From: Meghimatium bilineatum | Taxonomy: Eukaryota > Mollusca > Gastropoda > Stylommatophora > Philomycidae | Length of the DNA stretch: 64,000 bases | Reading direction: 5' to 3' | Assembly: GCA_034231615.1 (NCBI GenBank) | Contig: CM067322.1 | Location: 50,722,456 to 50,786,455, forward strand | Shown: positions 34,010 to 45,053 of the stretch, piece by piece | Position numbering within the stretch: the first letter of the stretch is position 1 | Layout: each line of letters starts with the position of its first letter | Made by a program: the position numbers and the translations under genes | Notes under the pieces: model-generated | The model's input: only the letters and a program-made list of their open reading frames with translations | Databases searched by the model: none | What the model was told of the DNA's origin: nothing

Positions 34010-34626
34010 TTAGTAATTATGTTCGTATGATTCTCTATGCATGTGATATTTGTAATTAATTGTCAATAAAGAGAGAATATATTCTGACATGACATCCAGT
34101 CACTGAGCAACATCTCCACTACGACAGACCTGGTAAGTCGGTAAATGTGTTTCTCTTCACCTGATAAAAAATGTTCGATAAATCTGTCTGGAGCTAGTCG
34201 TATATCTTCTTCTTCTGCGTTCGTTCTCTTCTCAAACTCCTGCAGATTAGCAGGATTTAGTCCGGAGAACTGAATGCGTTGTGTCATGGTTTACAGCATT
34301 GCTGCGATATCTGCGCCTTTCGGCCTGACACATCCGGCTTCAGCATGGCTTTGGGTCACTGACCCTATATGGGATTGGACAGCCAACTCCATCCCATAAC
34401 CTCCTTAGTCGCCTTTTACGACATGCTTGGAAGGTAAACAGTGTTGCTATTCTTTGCTCCCCTTTCAGGCCCAGGCAACACACGGGCGGCTAGTCGTATA
34501 TAAGAGGGCACGTTTACTTGTATCCCAGAGAATATATTCTGACATGACATCCAGTCACTGAGCAACATCTCCACTACGACAGACCTGGTAAGTCGGTAAA
34601 TGTGTTTCTCTTCACCTGATAAAAAT
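34010..34626. repeat. Flank F copy 2, partial unit X copy 3 and partial F copy 3
   Basis: F copy 2 runs to about 34174. X resumes at 34175 and breaks off at 34527 after GTATCCCA. A second half-copy of F (34528-34626) follows, then unique DNA. This marks the right edge of the tandem array. SINE-A inside lies at 34206-34488. Confidence 0.85.
34206..34488 (-). mobile_element. SINE-A, second duplicate
   Basis: The same insertion event as the two copies to the left, in the truncated third unit. Confidence 0.9.
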
Positions 34627-34985
34627 GTTGCAGATCCTTCACATGACGATTAGTTGGACGTGTCAAGATTCTATAGCTTATATAAAATCCAGACATTTAC
34701 TCTCGTCCATGAATTAAAAAAGACGGGAGGGGTGCTCTACCAAGAAATACGAACGAGATAGATAGTAAATCTCCTCTAGATTTCAGTATATTTGTATAGT
34801 GTACTTAGTGTGATTACATCTACGTGCTATTTTAGTTTCTCCAGATGATGATGACCAAATAATCCTTTTTGCTATGATCAGGTAGCCCTTGACAACCCAT
34901 AGCCTTACTGATTAAAAAAACCCCCCCAAAAAAACAGATTCCTCGTAGTTATCACACTGAGAGAACACTGGGACTCATACACATT
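34627..34985. other. Unassigned, no gene seen
   Basis: Contains A/C homopolymers at about 34914-34935. Nothing else recognised. Confidence 0.5.
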
Positions 34986-34986
34986 A

Positions 34987-35141
34987 TCTTCTTCTTCTGC
35001 GTTCATTCTCAAACTCCCACTGGATATCTCTTGTATCAGGACAATGGTCCTAAAAGATTTCCAGAAGGCTGTAGTCCAGAGAATGGAAATGCGTTGTGTC
35101 GCCGTTTTATTTGCGCCAATGGCCCGACACATCCGTCTTCG
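34987..35141 (-). mobile_element. SINE-B copy
   Basis: CTTCTTCTTCTGCGTTCATT at the left, AATGGAAATGCGTTGTGTCG in the middle and ACACATCCGTCTTCGGTGG at the right. The palindrome is decayed (AGGACAATGGTCCT). No clear TSD. Confidence 0.85.
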
Positions 35142-35239
35142 GTGGGTTACAATGTATCAAAGATATGCATATGTAAAGGTTGTTTATGGATGCATGTTTA
35201 GTCTTCTAAGGAAGGGATTCTAATGCACCAGCATCCCTG

Positions 35240-35590
35240 GATTACCAGATCCTGCCAGAAGCACAGCACACGCATCTGAGCCAACTATTTTATCCAGATT
35301 CTGCCAGAAGCACAGCACACACATCTGAGCCAACTATTTTATCCACATCCTGCCAGAAACACAGCACACACTTCTGAGCCAACTATTTTATCCACATCCT
35401 GTCAGAAACACAGCACACACATCTGAGCCAACTATTTTATCCACATCCTGTCAGAAACACAGCACACACATCTGAGCCAACTATTTTATCCACATTCTGT
35501 CAGAAACACAGCACACACATCTGAGTCAACTATTTTATCCAGTTCCTGCCAGAAACACAGCACACACATCTGAGCCAACTATTTTATCAA
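35240..35590. repeat. 49-bp satellite, about 7 units
   Basis: Unit CCTGCCAGAAACACAGCACA then CACATCTGAGCCAACTATTTTATC-like sequence, with spacing 49 bp from 35292 to 35341. Confidence 0.95.
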
Positions 35591-35689
35591 TCTCCTGTAA
35601 TATTTGTTGAAACATCTGCAGCGATGGCACATCTAGCATTTTCAGTCACCCAGGAGTCTGCCACAAATTTGACAGAAGACAAAAGTAAG

Positions 35690-35815
35690 AAATGGAGACA
35701 AGATGTGACAATGATGATTTTTCGCAAGTGACCGGTGTCAGCCTATTTCCAATTTCCTTTAGTCGCCTCCTAAAAGAAGCTAGTGGCCCTATTCTTTGCA
35801 CCTTTGAATTAACAG
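35690..35815 (-). mobile_element. Very diverged SINE-A-core relic
   Basis: TTTAGTCGCCTCCTAAAAGA and CTATTCTTTGCACCTTTGA align with the SINE-A core and head (TTAGTCGCCTTTTACGACA, CTATTCTTTGCTCCCCTTT). The rest is not alignable by eye. Confidence 0.4.
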
Positions 35816-35944
35816 TCTAAGCTTTTAATTGCCACACTATGTCACAACCATTTTCTTCAGATTAGAGTATTTTGACTTGCCTTGATACATCTAATACAAG
35901 TAAATTCGAGTAGGAAGCATGAGGATAAATGAAAATAATTCTTA

Positions 35945-36025
35945 CAGCTTACGGGAATTGAACCAGGTCCGTTCCAGCGGCACCGAATCACCTTGCAACT
36001 AAAGCAAACACGTTTTCCGCACTTC
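35945..36025 (-). ncRNA. tRNA-like SINE head, family F copy 1
   Basis: On the minus strand, TAGTTGCAAGGTG resembles an A box and GGTTCAATTCCCGT matches a B box. CGGGAATTGAACC plus GTCCGTT recurs at 63968-63995. Likely the promoter half of a tRNA-derived SINE. No cloverleaf acceptor stem. Confidence 0.5.
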
Positions 36026-36430
36026 CGTGCTTACACAGGGTCCACCCCTCTAAAAATATATAATATAATCGCTGGCTTACACAGGGCCCCCAAAATGTAT
36101 AGTATACGCTCTGGTGGCTACAAGGGAAAAATACGATCACACAGAACCCATTCATCATTTTTTTGACCATACTAATACTATAAATTACAAATAATGACTT
36201 TCTGGTGGTAAGCCCCCCACACAAACTGCTTTAGTGTTTGACTTCAGTAGTAATTTGATATATCAGGTTTTTATAGATAATTTCTACCAATCATAAAAGT
36301 GTAAATTCTACATGCTAGATATGGTACATATTTAGAAATATTGCCATCCACACAAACACATGTTCATACGGAGACAAAAATAATTCTTACCTGTCGTCAC
36401 GTGAGTTGATGCTGTCAATCTTAGTGAGAA
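36026..36430. other. Unassigned, no gene seen
   Basis: A 78-codon minus frame (35988-36224) has no domain. AT-rich. Confidence 0.5.
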
Positions 36431-36838
36431 AACTGTAGCTACCCTTACTACCTTACATCAAATGTAGCTACACTCACTACCTTACATCAACTGTAGCTAC
36501 ACTCGCTACCTTACATCAACTGTAGCTACCATCACTACCTTAAGCCAACTGTAGCTACACTCACTACCTTACATCAACTGTAGCTACCATCACTACCTTA
36601 CATTAACTGCAGCTACCATCACTACCTTAAGCCAACTGTAGCTACACTCACTACCTTACATCAACTGCAGCTACACTCGCTACCTTACATCAACTGCAGC
36701 TACCATCACTACCTTACATCAACTGTAGCTACACTCACTACCTTACATTAACTGCAGCTACCATCACTACCTTACGTCAACTGTAGCTACCATCACTACC
36801 TTACGTCAACTGTAGCTACAGTCACTACCTTACAGCTA
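36431..36838. repeat. 30-bp minisatellite, about 14 units
   Basis: Unit AACTGTAGCTACACTCACTA plus CCTTACATCA, with ACCATC and GCAGCT variants intermixed. Confidence 0.95.
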
Positions 36839-37522
36839 CAAAGTATTTAGTGATCACTGCCGCATCAAGTCATGCCTACAAGACAATCACAGTTCACAAA
36901 ACCACACTTTATAAACCAATAAAGATATTGAACTTATACTTAGAAAACAGATTTACTCTTGTTCTGTTTTATTTAATTCTGAAACTATTCCTCGCAAGGA
37001 AAGAACTCCAAGTTATAGATGTGTCGTATGATTGACAGAATAGTCTGAAGAATCAATATTAGACCTTAGGTCAGGACCAGTTTCCATCGCACACTGGAGT
37101 TTCTGGCACGCGTTTCCGTCAGGAGAGCCAACTACGGAGAAGGGGGGAAGTAAAATTTGTCATGTGACATTATTTTATGCACACAATCATTTTTCAAGCA
37201 TATTTGTTAGATCATATCCCTTACTCGCTAAGTTTAATGAAACGTATCCTTTATATAAGCCCCATGCTAGAAGGAGGGGATGGTGGTGGGGTTGTAGTGT
37301 TGACACACCTACCCCCTTTCAGTTTAAATGATAGAACTGAAAAAAATATTTCAAGGGCTTGAAAAGTCGTACAGGACTGATTTTCATTGTATTCGAGTTA
37401 CCCCATATGTACTTCGTCCCTCTCAACAGAGCAGCACAAGTCTGCCTAGAGTACCATTTATATGATGTATCCCCATAGCTTCAGGCGATAATCACCAAGG
37501 ATCTCCGAAAATTAAATCTACA
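36839..37522. other. Unassigned, no gene seen
   Basis: Short frames only. A G-rich patch lies near 37275. Confidence 0.5.
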
Positions 37523-37580
37523 TTGTAAACAATACGTCGCAGGCGGGATTGGAACCCACGACCTTAGTATAACATTTAGT
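37523..37580 (-). promoter_or_regulatory. B-box-like sequence in a dispersed repeat
   Basis: The minus strand has GGGTTCCAATCCCGCC, close to the pol III B box. The adjoining TTTAGTACTAGGAAACAAGC phrase recurs near 41364, 44671 and 63687 (family G). Probably a SINE relic. Confidence 0.4.
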
Positions 37581-37698
37581 ACTAGGAAACAAGCAAAACG
37601 TAGGTACCACTTCACTTTCCCCTTCTTTTTGACAGTTTTCTTTAAAAAATCATATATATATCCGACAAAAACCAGAACCCATTCCACATTTGACCAAA

Positions 37699-37860
<162 letters not shown>

Positions 37861-37920
37861 ATATAAAACACTGTATAAGACATTGATATATATAACACTG
37901 CATAAGACATTGATTTCCAA

Positions 37921-39334
37921 TTTCTTCTTCTTCTTCTTCTTCTTCTTCTTCTGCGTTCGCTCTCAAATAACCACAACAAATATTTCGTGTGATTTCCGCC
38001 AGGGAACGTGAAGTACGTTGTGCTGCAAGTTCCACAGTAAAACTGTGATTATTTGCACCCAGGTTGGCCACTTGTGGTCAGGACGTCCGACCTCTAGCAC
38101 ATCCGTTTTCGTCATTCCTTTATTTCGGGTTGTGGTCCCTAGTCCGTCACAGCCTTTCTATATGCCGCCGGGCACGCTGGTGTGTAGTGCCTCTTCGCAA
38201 AGACGCTTGTCGAGCGCGTCTATCTGGTACGAGGTGTTCCGCCATCTATGAACTCATCTCGTGCATTTGGACAAACTGTGCCTGTGCCCATCGGGTACTG
38301 AACCGTTTCTCATCTGCGAGCCTGGTTTCGTATGAGGAAGAACTCGCCAGTAGAGTTGGACCCTAGCTTGTTCGCCCTCCTACCCAAGGCGTCGTTCACC
38401 GACATCGTGAACCCCTCGTCCAAGTTCGAGTCTCACACCACGCGTTTGAGAGCAAGGCGTTCTCGAGCTGAGCGACCTTGTCTCAATAGCGCCCGAGCCC
38501 ATCAGGTACTGAACCCTTTCTCTCTGCAAGTGTGTTTCCGGTATAGGAAGCTTGACAGTAGAGTTAGGCCAGGGCTAAAATCGTTATCCCTTTTGTGCCT
38601 GAGCCCATCAGGTACTAAACCCTTTCTCTCTGCAAGTGTATTTCTGGTAAAGGAAATCTTGACAGTAGAGTTGGGCCAGGACTGCCATCGTTGTCCTTTT
38701 TTTGCCTAAGCCCATCGGGTACGGCACCCTATCTCTTCGCGAGCATTATTTCCAGTTTAGGAAGGCTCGACATTAGAGTTGGGTTAGGTCTTCTTGCTTT
38801 TCCGAACGCCTGTGATTGGGTCTGGGTCTCTGCATATGAGGAGTACAGGTAACTAGAAGCTCGTCTCGAGCTAACAGAGCTTGTAGTTCCCCCTTCCTAT
38901 GAACCTTTCACTTTCTATGTGCAGTTCGCGCTGCCCTCTGTTTCATTGTGTCATTGTACTCATTATGACATATATTTGTTTCTCGCCATGCATTAACCTT
39001 TACGTATCTTTTACATTGGCCGCCCCTCCAATGTTCTGACTGGACTATCTGGCGTCACTGTATGTCGACAGTGTCGCTGTATGTGGTGATGCTAATGGCG
39101 TAGGAGATATTGTCTGTTTCAATGCAGTCAAATCTCTTTCCAACTGCTTCTTCCACATTCTCGGACACGATCCCCAAATGATTTGGCCAGAATCAACTCG
39201 AGCTGCTGTATTTCTGTTACCAGGGTGCACCGCGAGGAGGTACATTTGGGATCATGGTTATCTGCTAACCCTCGATAATCTGCTGCTAACCCTCTGCTAT
39301 CCGCCTAGAGCAATGCGTTCCCATTGCACCCCAA
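37921..39334 (-). mobile_element. Family C long retroposon, full-length copy 2 (1414 bp)
   Basis: GATTTCCAA flanks it at 37912-37920 and 39335-39343 (9-bp TSD). In sense orientation it starts TTGGGGTGC, like copy 1, and ends GAGCGAACGCAG(AAG)n. Its tail is therefore (GAA)n rather than (CAAA)n. Internal repeats start at 38286, 38497, 38603 and 38710, spaced 106-107 bp, one more than in copy 1. The 3' palindrome is replaced by CACAACAAATATTTCGTGTG, which still pairs at 8 of 10 positions. Frames of 77-125 codons on the plus strand are antisense to the element and not conserved as proteins. Confidence 0.85.
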
Positions 39335-39343
39335 GATTTCCAA

Positions 39344-39450
39344 CAGATTAATATCTATGACACTGTCTAAGACATTGATTTTCAACAAATTCATTTCTAT
39401 GACACTGTATAAGACTTTGAGTGTGAACAATTGGTGATTTTTTTTCAAAG
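39344..39450. repeat. Short repeat interrupted by family C
   Basis: CACTGTCTAAGACATTGATT and similar phrases occur at about 37869, 37896, 39362 and 39410, on both sides of the family C insertion. Confidence 0.6.
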
Positions 39451-39714
39451 CAACACTATTCAATCGTAGCGTCAGTAAAATGTGCACGAGCGGTTTTGGA
39501 ACCACACGCTAATTCGATCTCGTTGGGAACATCAAGTGCACGCTATCCATCCTACCATCGAGCCAACAGTAACTTATTTACTACGTGAATTAATGGAATC
39601 CTCTGGCTCTGTGTCTGCTAATACACGCACACATGCAGGTATGCACTATGTGTGTTTATGTAAATAGATATTAATGTTTGCATGTGATTGACACTATAAC
39701 ACACAAATAAAACC

Positions 39715-39885
39715 AGGGGCGTGCGCTAGATTTACTTAGTGTGATACAAGTATTCGAAATGCTGCCCCTTAAATGTTTTTTTTTTACATTGTTGAATGGT
39801 TCAAATTGTATTTGGGTTTCGCTGCTTATGCCGCCTCCGTATGGTGCTGCCTCTCTGTATTATAGCACGGCATGGTCCTGAATAA
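39715..39885. repeat. Dispersed repeat family D, copy 1
   Basis: CTTAGTGTGAT, AAATGCTGCCCCTTAAATGT, TTGAATGGTTCAAATTGTAT, TCGCTGCTTATGCC and CTCTGTATTATAGCACGGC appear in the same order at about 62130-62290. Confidence 0.65.
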
Positions 39886-40333
39886 AACCGTCGCACTGTC
39901 AAGCCAGAGTGTATATGGTGAACTTCACTCTGTGAAGAGAGAATGTATGTGGTGACCTTCATTTACCAGTAATTCGTGTACATATTTCCCCACCCCCCCC
40001 CCTCCAATAAACCAACGAACAGGATTAAGAATGAACCTTCACCTTCCTAAACTTAAATATAGTGTGTCTATGAAGTCGATGTGCACTGAATTTCAAAAGA
40101 AATATAATGTGTATGAGTGCTTGTGTGTGCGCGCGCGTGCGTGCGTGTTTACTCAATTTGATATCATTTAAGTTGTGTATTTTCATGGCGCAGTGTAAAA
40201 CACGACTCAGCAGATTACTGTCAGCTGAAGAGTTGCTTTATAATCGTTTAACTGTGCAAGAATGGTGTTAACTGCAGAACAAAAAGTATTTGTGGTGGAA
40301 CAAGTGTTTAATAAGGAGGCAATAATCTTTCTT

Positions 40334-40745
40334 CAGGGGTCGGGAATCCATGGCTCGCGAGCCAGATGTGGCTCTATTGATGGCTGCATCTGGTTCGCAG
40401 ACAAATATTTGATTATAAAAAAAAATGTTTCTTTAGACTCCTTTATCTACATATTAATTTCATATGAATATTTCATTCTACAAATGAGCTAAAGTCTACT
40501 ACAGCTCAGCATCAGAAGTCGCATTAATGGTAAGAAATACTCATTATTGATTAGCAACAGCATACCAATGTTATTAAAAAAGAATTCAGAGACAAATTAT
40601 TGTACTTTTAGTGTTGAAATTACACAAAATGCACACATTTACTTGAATTTTTAGTTTTAAACATAATGTATGGCTCTCATAGAATGACTTTTCAAAAATA
40701 TGTCGTGTCCATGGCTCTCTCAGACTAAAAGGTTCCCGACCCCTG
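40334..40745. mobile_element. hAT-like non-autonomous element, copy 2 (412 bp), inverted
   Basis: CAGGGGTCGGGAATCC and GGTTCCCGACCCCTG termini. The interior is the reverse complement of the copy at 10593-11003. The flanking octamers TCTTTCTT and TCAGTATC match poorly, so the TSD has decayed or been lost. A 76-codon frame crossing the left end is not a gene. Confidence 0.85.
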
Positions 40746-40799
40746 TCAGTATCTATTCGCTAAAACGCTTTGTTTTCTTTCAGTGTCAGAGGTAGAAGA

Positions 40800-41040
40800 A
40801 TTTTCTGGAAATAGTCCTCGTGTGTGATTAGTATATTGTGGACTTTGTCGCCTCTTTTATTTCGGTGGTTCATCGCTTTCGTGGTCGGCCTCTAGGTCTG
40901 CCTTCACTGTATCTGTGTAGCATAGCTTGCTGTGGTATGCTGCCTGGTGGTAATCTGATGATGTGTGCAAATCATTTGATCTGTTGTCTCTTAATATATT
41001 CCATGATTGGGGTTTAGCATATACGAGGATACTATTAGAT
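40800..41040 (-). pseudogene. LINE-d 3' fragment
   Basis: On the minus strand, frames read NHGIY..ETTDQMICTHHQIT and later ADHESDEPPK. CACTGTATCTGTGTAGCATA and TGGTGGTAATCTGATGATG match, with divergence, the larger LINE-d copy at about 54825-54960. Severely decayed. Confidence 0.5.
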
Positions 41041-41109
41041 AATTCGTACAAAAGTTTCGTGATGAACAAGTTTCAACAATTTTTGTAGAAGAAACTTCGT
41101 CAGCGAAGT

Positions 41110-41202
41110 TTAAGAAATCATTTTACCCATTAATCATTTTATCATGTTAAGAATCATTTTACCCATTAATAATTTTATCATGTTAGGAATCATTTTACCC
41201 AA
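41110..41202. repeat. About 37-bp tandem repeat, 2.5 units
   Basis: AATCATTTTACCCATTAATA followed by ATTTTATCATGTTAGG is repeated. Confidence 0.85.
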
Positions 41203-41384
41203 TATGCGAATGTTATTCACAAATGTTGTTGCGTCAATGATGTCACACAGATTCACACTAAAAACACAAGTCATGTGAGATAATGTCACCAGCACTCAAA
41301 GATCGTAGATAAGGTGGTGTATTTGGGAGTTCAAACCTCTGTCCCCCCCTAGAGAAATATGAAATTAGTACTAGGAAGAAAGCA

Positions 41385-41410
41385 AAAAAAAAAAAAAAAA
41401 AAAAAAAAAA
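41385..41410. repeat. Poly(A) run
   Basis: A single homopolymer just after the family G phrase TTAGTACTAGGAAGAAAGC. It could be a retroposon tail. Confidence 0.8.
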
Positions 41411-41682
41411 GAAAAGCAAAATAAAAAAAGCGGATAAATCATCCTTTCTTCTCCACTTAATGTTTGTAATACAGATCACAAACACACACAAACAACTAAA
41501 ATGCAGGAAATACCCACAAAACCAGGAAATAATTTTTTTAGGTAAACTCTACCTCCGAAGACGTATCTACGGTACTGTAAATTATATAAGTTAGTGCACG
41601 TCGATTTTATAGACACCCTGTATATACTGTATAATGAATGTACATGTAATATCTTGAAATGCTTCAGTGACTAGTTTTTCCG

Positions 41683-41800
41683 GCATTAGTTTGAATATTA
41701 TATTACATTAGTATGAATATTATATTACATTAGTATGAATATTATATTACATTAGTATGAATATTATATTACATTAGTATGAATATTATATTACATTATT
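41683..41800. repeat. 22-bp minisatellite, about 5 units
   Basis: Unit TTAGTATGAATATTATATTA plus CA. Confidence 0.95.
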
Positions 41801-41814
41801 TTAATATTAGATAC

Positions 41815-41976
41815 TTCTTCTTCTTCAGCGTTCATTCTCAAACTCCCGCTGGATTTCTCTTGTAATAGGACAATAGTCCTACAAGATTTCCAGTTGAATG
41901 TAGTCCATAGAATGGAAATGCGTTGTGTTGCTGTTTTATTTGCGCCAATGGCCCAACACATCCGTCTTCGGTGGAT
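41815..41976 (-). mobile_element. SINE-B, full-length, with TSD, at satellite edge
   Basis: ATATTAGATAC flanks it (41804-41814 and 41977-41987). The tail (TTC)n joins AGCGTTCATTC. The palindrome region reads AGGACAATAGTCCTA. It sits directly beside the 22-bp array. Confidence 0.9.
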
Positions 41977-42059
41977 ATATTAGATACAAATATATGGTTG
42001 CCTAGTGATTGTATATCCACAACGCTTACATATCTCAATGATTATTGTGGTTTTCTGCG

Positions 42060-42424
42060 GCGGAGGGGTTAGTAGTATCAACGTGCCTGAATTATCTTGA
42101 GATTCAACTTCAGATGAGGTCTGTTCGCGAAGGTCATGCTAATAAATGTGTTACGTGGATCTAAATGTTCCATAGCAGTTTAATAGTAGTGTCCTAAACA
42201 AGGCACGTTTCTGATTTATTGTGTAGCCTGCCATTGCCTATACTTTCTCACAATAAAGTGTTGTGCTTTCATCACACACACATTCACAGTGAAGTTACTC
42301 TGCACGGGGGAGGGGGGGGGCTATAAATAATGTTACTAGTACAACAGTATAAGAATAAAATAATAATAGCCTCAACATATCATGTATAGTACTTTGCTAT
42401 TTCAAATATTTTTGAAATTTTATT
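42060..42424. other. Unassigned, no gene seen
   Basis: A G-run at 42306-42320 is the only notable feature. Confidence 0.5.
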
Positions 42425-42722
42425 CAACCACTAATACATGCAATCTTATTGCCACCACTAATACATGCAATCTTATTGCCACCACTAATACATCTAATCA
42501 TATTGCCACCACCAATACATCTAATCCTATTGCTACCACCAATACATATAATCCCATTGCCACCACTAATACATCCAATCTTATTGCCACCGCTAATACA
42601 TACAATCTTATTGCCACCGCTAATACATTCAATCTTATTGCCACCACTGATACATATAATTCTATTGCCACCACTAATACATCTAATCCTATTGCCACCA
42701 GTAATACATCCAATCTAGTAAC
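42425..42722. repeat. 27-bp minisatellite, 11 units
   Basis: Unit CCACTAATACATGCAATCTT plus ATTGCCA. Because 27 is a multiple of three, it stays open in several frames on both strands. Confidence 0.95.
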
Positions 42723-42984
42723 CAACTGAACGCCTAACAATAATCATGTCACGTAACAACTGGCCCAACTTAATTTAGTGAACATGTCTCCTCTACTGCC
42801 AATCCGTCAGGCCTAGTGTAACCAAATTATGGACTCGTATTTATACACAACCCTCAGTTCAGGAATTTTGAAATTTGGGGGGGGGGGGGATTGGTGTGTT
42901 CAACCCTCTCCCTTTAACAAGTGGCAACATGGCTTTTAGTCGAGACTGTCGGAACTATAGAAAATCTGTTTTCTGAATTAATTA

Positions 42985-43110
42985 GGACGCCGTTCGTTAC
43001 GTTTTTGATTATTGTTTGACTCTCGTTTGGTCACTATTTATATACTTGTCTATTTTTGACATTGTATTCCAATTTAATAAATATTGACAAACCAAGCGCC
43101 CAAAACCAGG
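42985..43110. mobile_element. Family E, copy 3 (partial)
   Basis: CCGTTCGTTACGTTTTTGAT, TGGTCACTATTTATATACTT and TCTATTTTTGACATTGTATT match the family E core. The terminal repeats are not recognisable here. Confidence 0.5.
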
Positions 43111-43744
43111 CCCCGTCTGGTCACATGACAATTCTAGATAACAGGTATGTAGTGCCACGTCGATGGTCACGCTTTTAGTACTAGGGGCTTGGCCAATAGG
43201 TGAGTAAAAAGCCCCTACTCCACCCACCCCACCTCCGAGATTATTCAAATAAACTTCGTTTTTCATTAAAAAAGATAATCTGACTCAGGAAAGCACACGA
43301 ATTACTTTTCATTTTCAGGTAAACCTCTCTCCCCCTTCCTTGACGAGAATACGTCTACGGCACTGCTCCATATAATGACTTTAACTTCTCATTTCTCCGA
43401 TCCAAGGGCACATTTTTTTAAAACAAGGACTCTAAAGCCGATGTCGACTATATTGAGCTATTGGAGCAACTGCAACGGCACCATAACGTATCTCAGTTGT
43501 CTGGACTATGTAAACCTGCGGTAAATCTAGTAATAAATAAAGGTAGGTCTCATGGCAGCAACCTGCTGTCGGGGATGAAGATAACTCTTCATGTACCAAG
43601 TTGCTGCAACTATTTGGTGGGGTGGCCAGTTCGCTTCCTTGTTGCTTTACCTCCAATAACTTATACGTCTGGTACTTATTTGCAGCTGAGTCGACTGGAT
43701 GGGTGGACATGTCAAGTGAGAAATTACAACCCGGATTTTTTAAT

Positions 43745-43818
43745 TTGTCCGGACTTGGTTTCGAACCTGATACGCCGTAACCCGGTGATAGCAAGCAAGC
43801 TCACTATCAACTAGGGGA
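43745..43818 (-). ncRNA. tRNA-like SINE head
   Basis: The minus strand carries a perfect B box, GGTTCGAAACC, with GTGAGCTTGCTTGCTATCAC upstream in the A-box position. No convincing cloverleaf, so a tRNA-derived SINE relic is more likely than a tRNA gene. Confidence 0.5.
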
Positions 43819-43882
43819 TACAAGTTCCAGTGTCGGGTAACAACCCTAAACAGGAAATGGATGACTGGGGTAACACAGGGCA

Positions 43883-44094
43883 AATATCAAAATAAACAAG
43901 AATATGTATAAATGTTACCATAATAAGTCATAAAACAATCTAACTACGAGACACAGTGACAGACAAATGTGGTCTTTGTTTGTCCTAATGAAGGCTTTTT
44001 AGTCGAAACGTCCTCTATCACCGTGTCTCGTTGTTAGGTTGTTTTATGGCCTATTTTGGTAACACTTACACCTATTTTTGTTCATTTTGATATT
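43883..44094. mobile_element. Fold-back element with arms of about 72 bp
   Basis: The left arm begins AATATCAAAATAAACAAGAA and ends CTAACTACGAGACAC. The right arm is its imperfect reverse complement, GTGTCTCGTTGTTAGG to TTCATTTTGATATT. The loop contains CCTAATGAAGGCTTTTTAGT and CGAAACGTC. Probably a non-autonomous DNA element. No TSD evident beyond CA. Confidence 0.7.
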
Positions 44095-44359
44095 CACTAT
44101 CAACTAGGCTACCGAGCTCCTCGTAACAGTAAAACTAGTAGGGTCGTTCATAATTAGATACTCAGTGGGAGATGATAATTAACGCCAAAATAGAACAATG
44201 ACTGTCATCTGGTCTTTATGTGCAATCGATTCATCATTTGGTCAGCTACACACCGGATATCTGTTTCCAGATATCACGTTTACACAATGAATAAAACCAT
44301 GTCCATCCACAAGGTAAGAGCTGTGGTCTAAATTAGAAATAATCTTTCTCACGTTGCAA

Positions 44360-44430
44360 ATGTTACTTTCCCCGTGATGTAATTGGCTGCCGACACAAAG
44401 TGACCAATAAAAATCATGGAAAAGTCAAAT
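44360..44430. repeat. Dispersed repeat family I, copy 2
   Basis: TGGCTGCCGACACAAAGTGA then CCAATAAAA and GGAAAAGTCAAAT. Related to 18929-18990 and 44890-44965. Confidence 0.4.
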
Positions 44431-44889
44431 TGGTCTCCTAAGAAGGCTGATGCCCGATGAAACGGCAAGATTATAATTTACGAAAGACACGATAAAAGCA
44501 CCTGTGCTACTAGACATATAACGGTCGAACACCTGCTCAACATCCGATAACAAGTAAAATAGCGAATTACCAAAATAGCAGACGTCCATCTCTTGTCTGC
44601 AGGCCCGTAGAAAGTGGAGGTTGAACCCCGTTGGGGGGTGGGGTGTTTATAATCCTCCCTTACCTAATAGAACATGACTTTAGCACTAGGAATGTAGCCA
44701 TAAAGTTGGTAAAACGTAGATATTCTGCAAAAAGGTCAATACATATCTCAGGAAAAAGAAAACATGAAAATATACAAAAGAGTTTTGTTTTAGTTAACAA
44801 AAGTCCTTACTGAAAAATCATCTACAGTGCCGATAAGGCCCGTATATTAGAGGGAAAACATACTTTTAAAATGACTCATTTGACTTTCC

Positions 44890-44965
44890 AGGGATGTTCA
44901 TTGGTCGCTATGATTATACTCTGTGTCGACTACCAATATAAATCAAGGGGAAAATCAAATGAATT
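44890..44965. repeat. Dispersed repeat family I, copy 3
   Basis: ATTGGTCGCTATGATTATAC, TGTGTCGACTACCAATATAA and GGGGAAAATCAAATG. Confidence 0.4.
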
Positions 44966-45053
44966 ATTTTGGGAATCTGTGTTTTTCATTAGCAACTAAG
45001 TTTTATAATATTTACGGTCTCTATTTTGTTGACAATGGATGAGCTGATACAAG

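Noticed and set aside
38018-38709. Plus-strand frames of 77-125 codons
   Set aside because: They are antisense to family C and are not conserved as proteins in the other copies.
42382-42740. Repeat proteins of nine-residue units on both strands
   Set aside because: Product of the 27-bp minisatellite. Open on both strands and in several frames.
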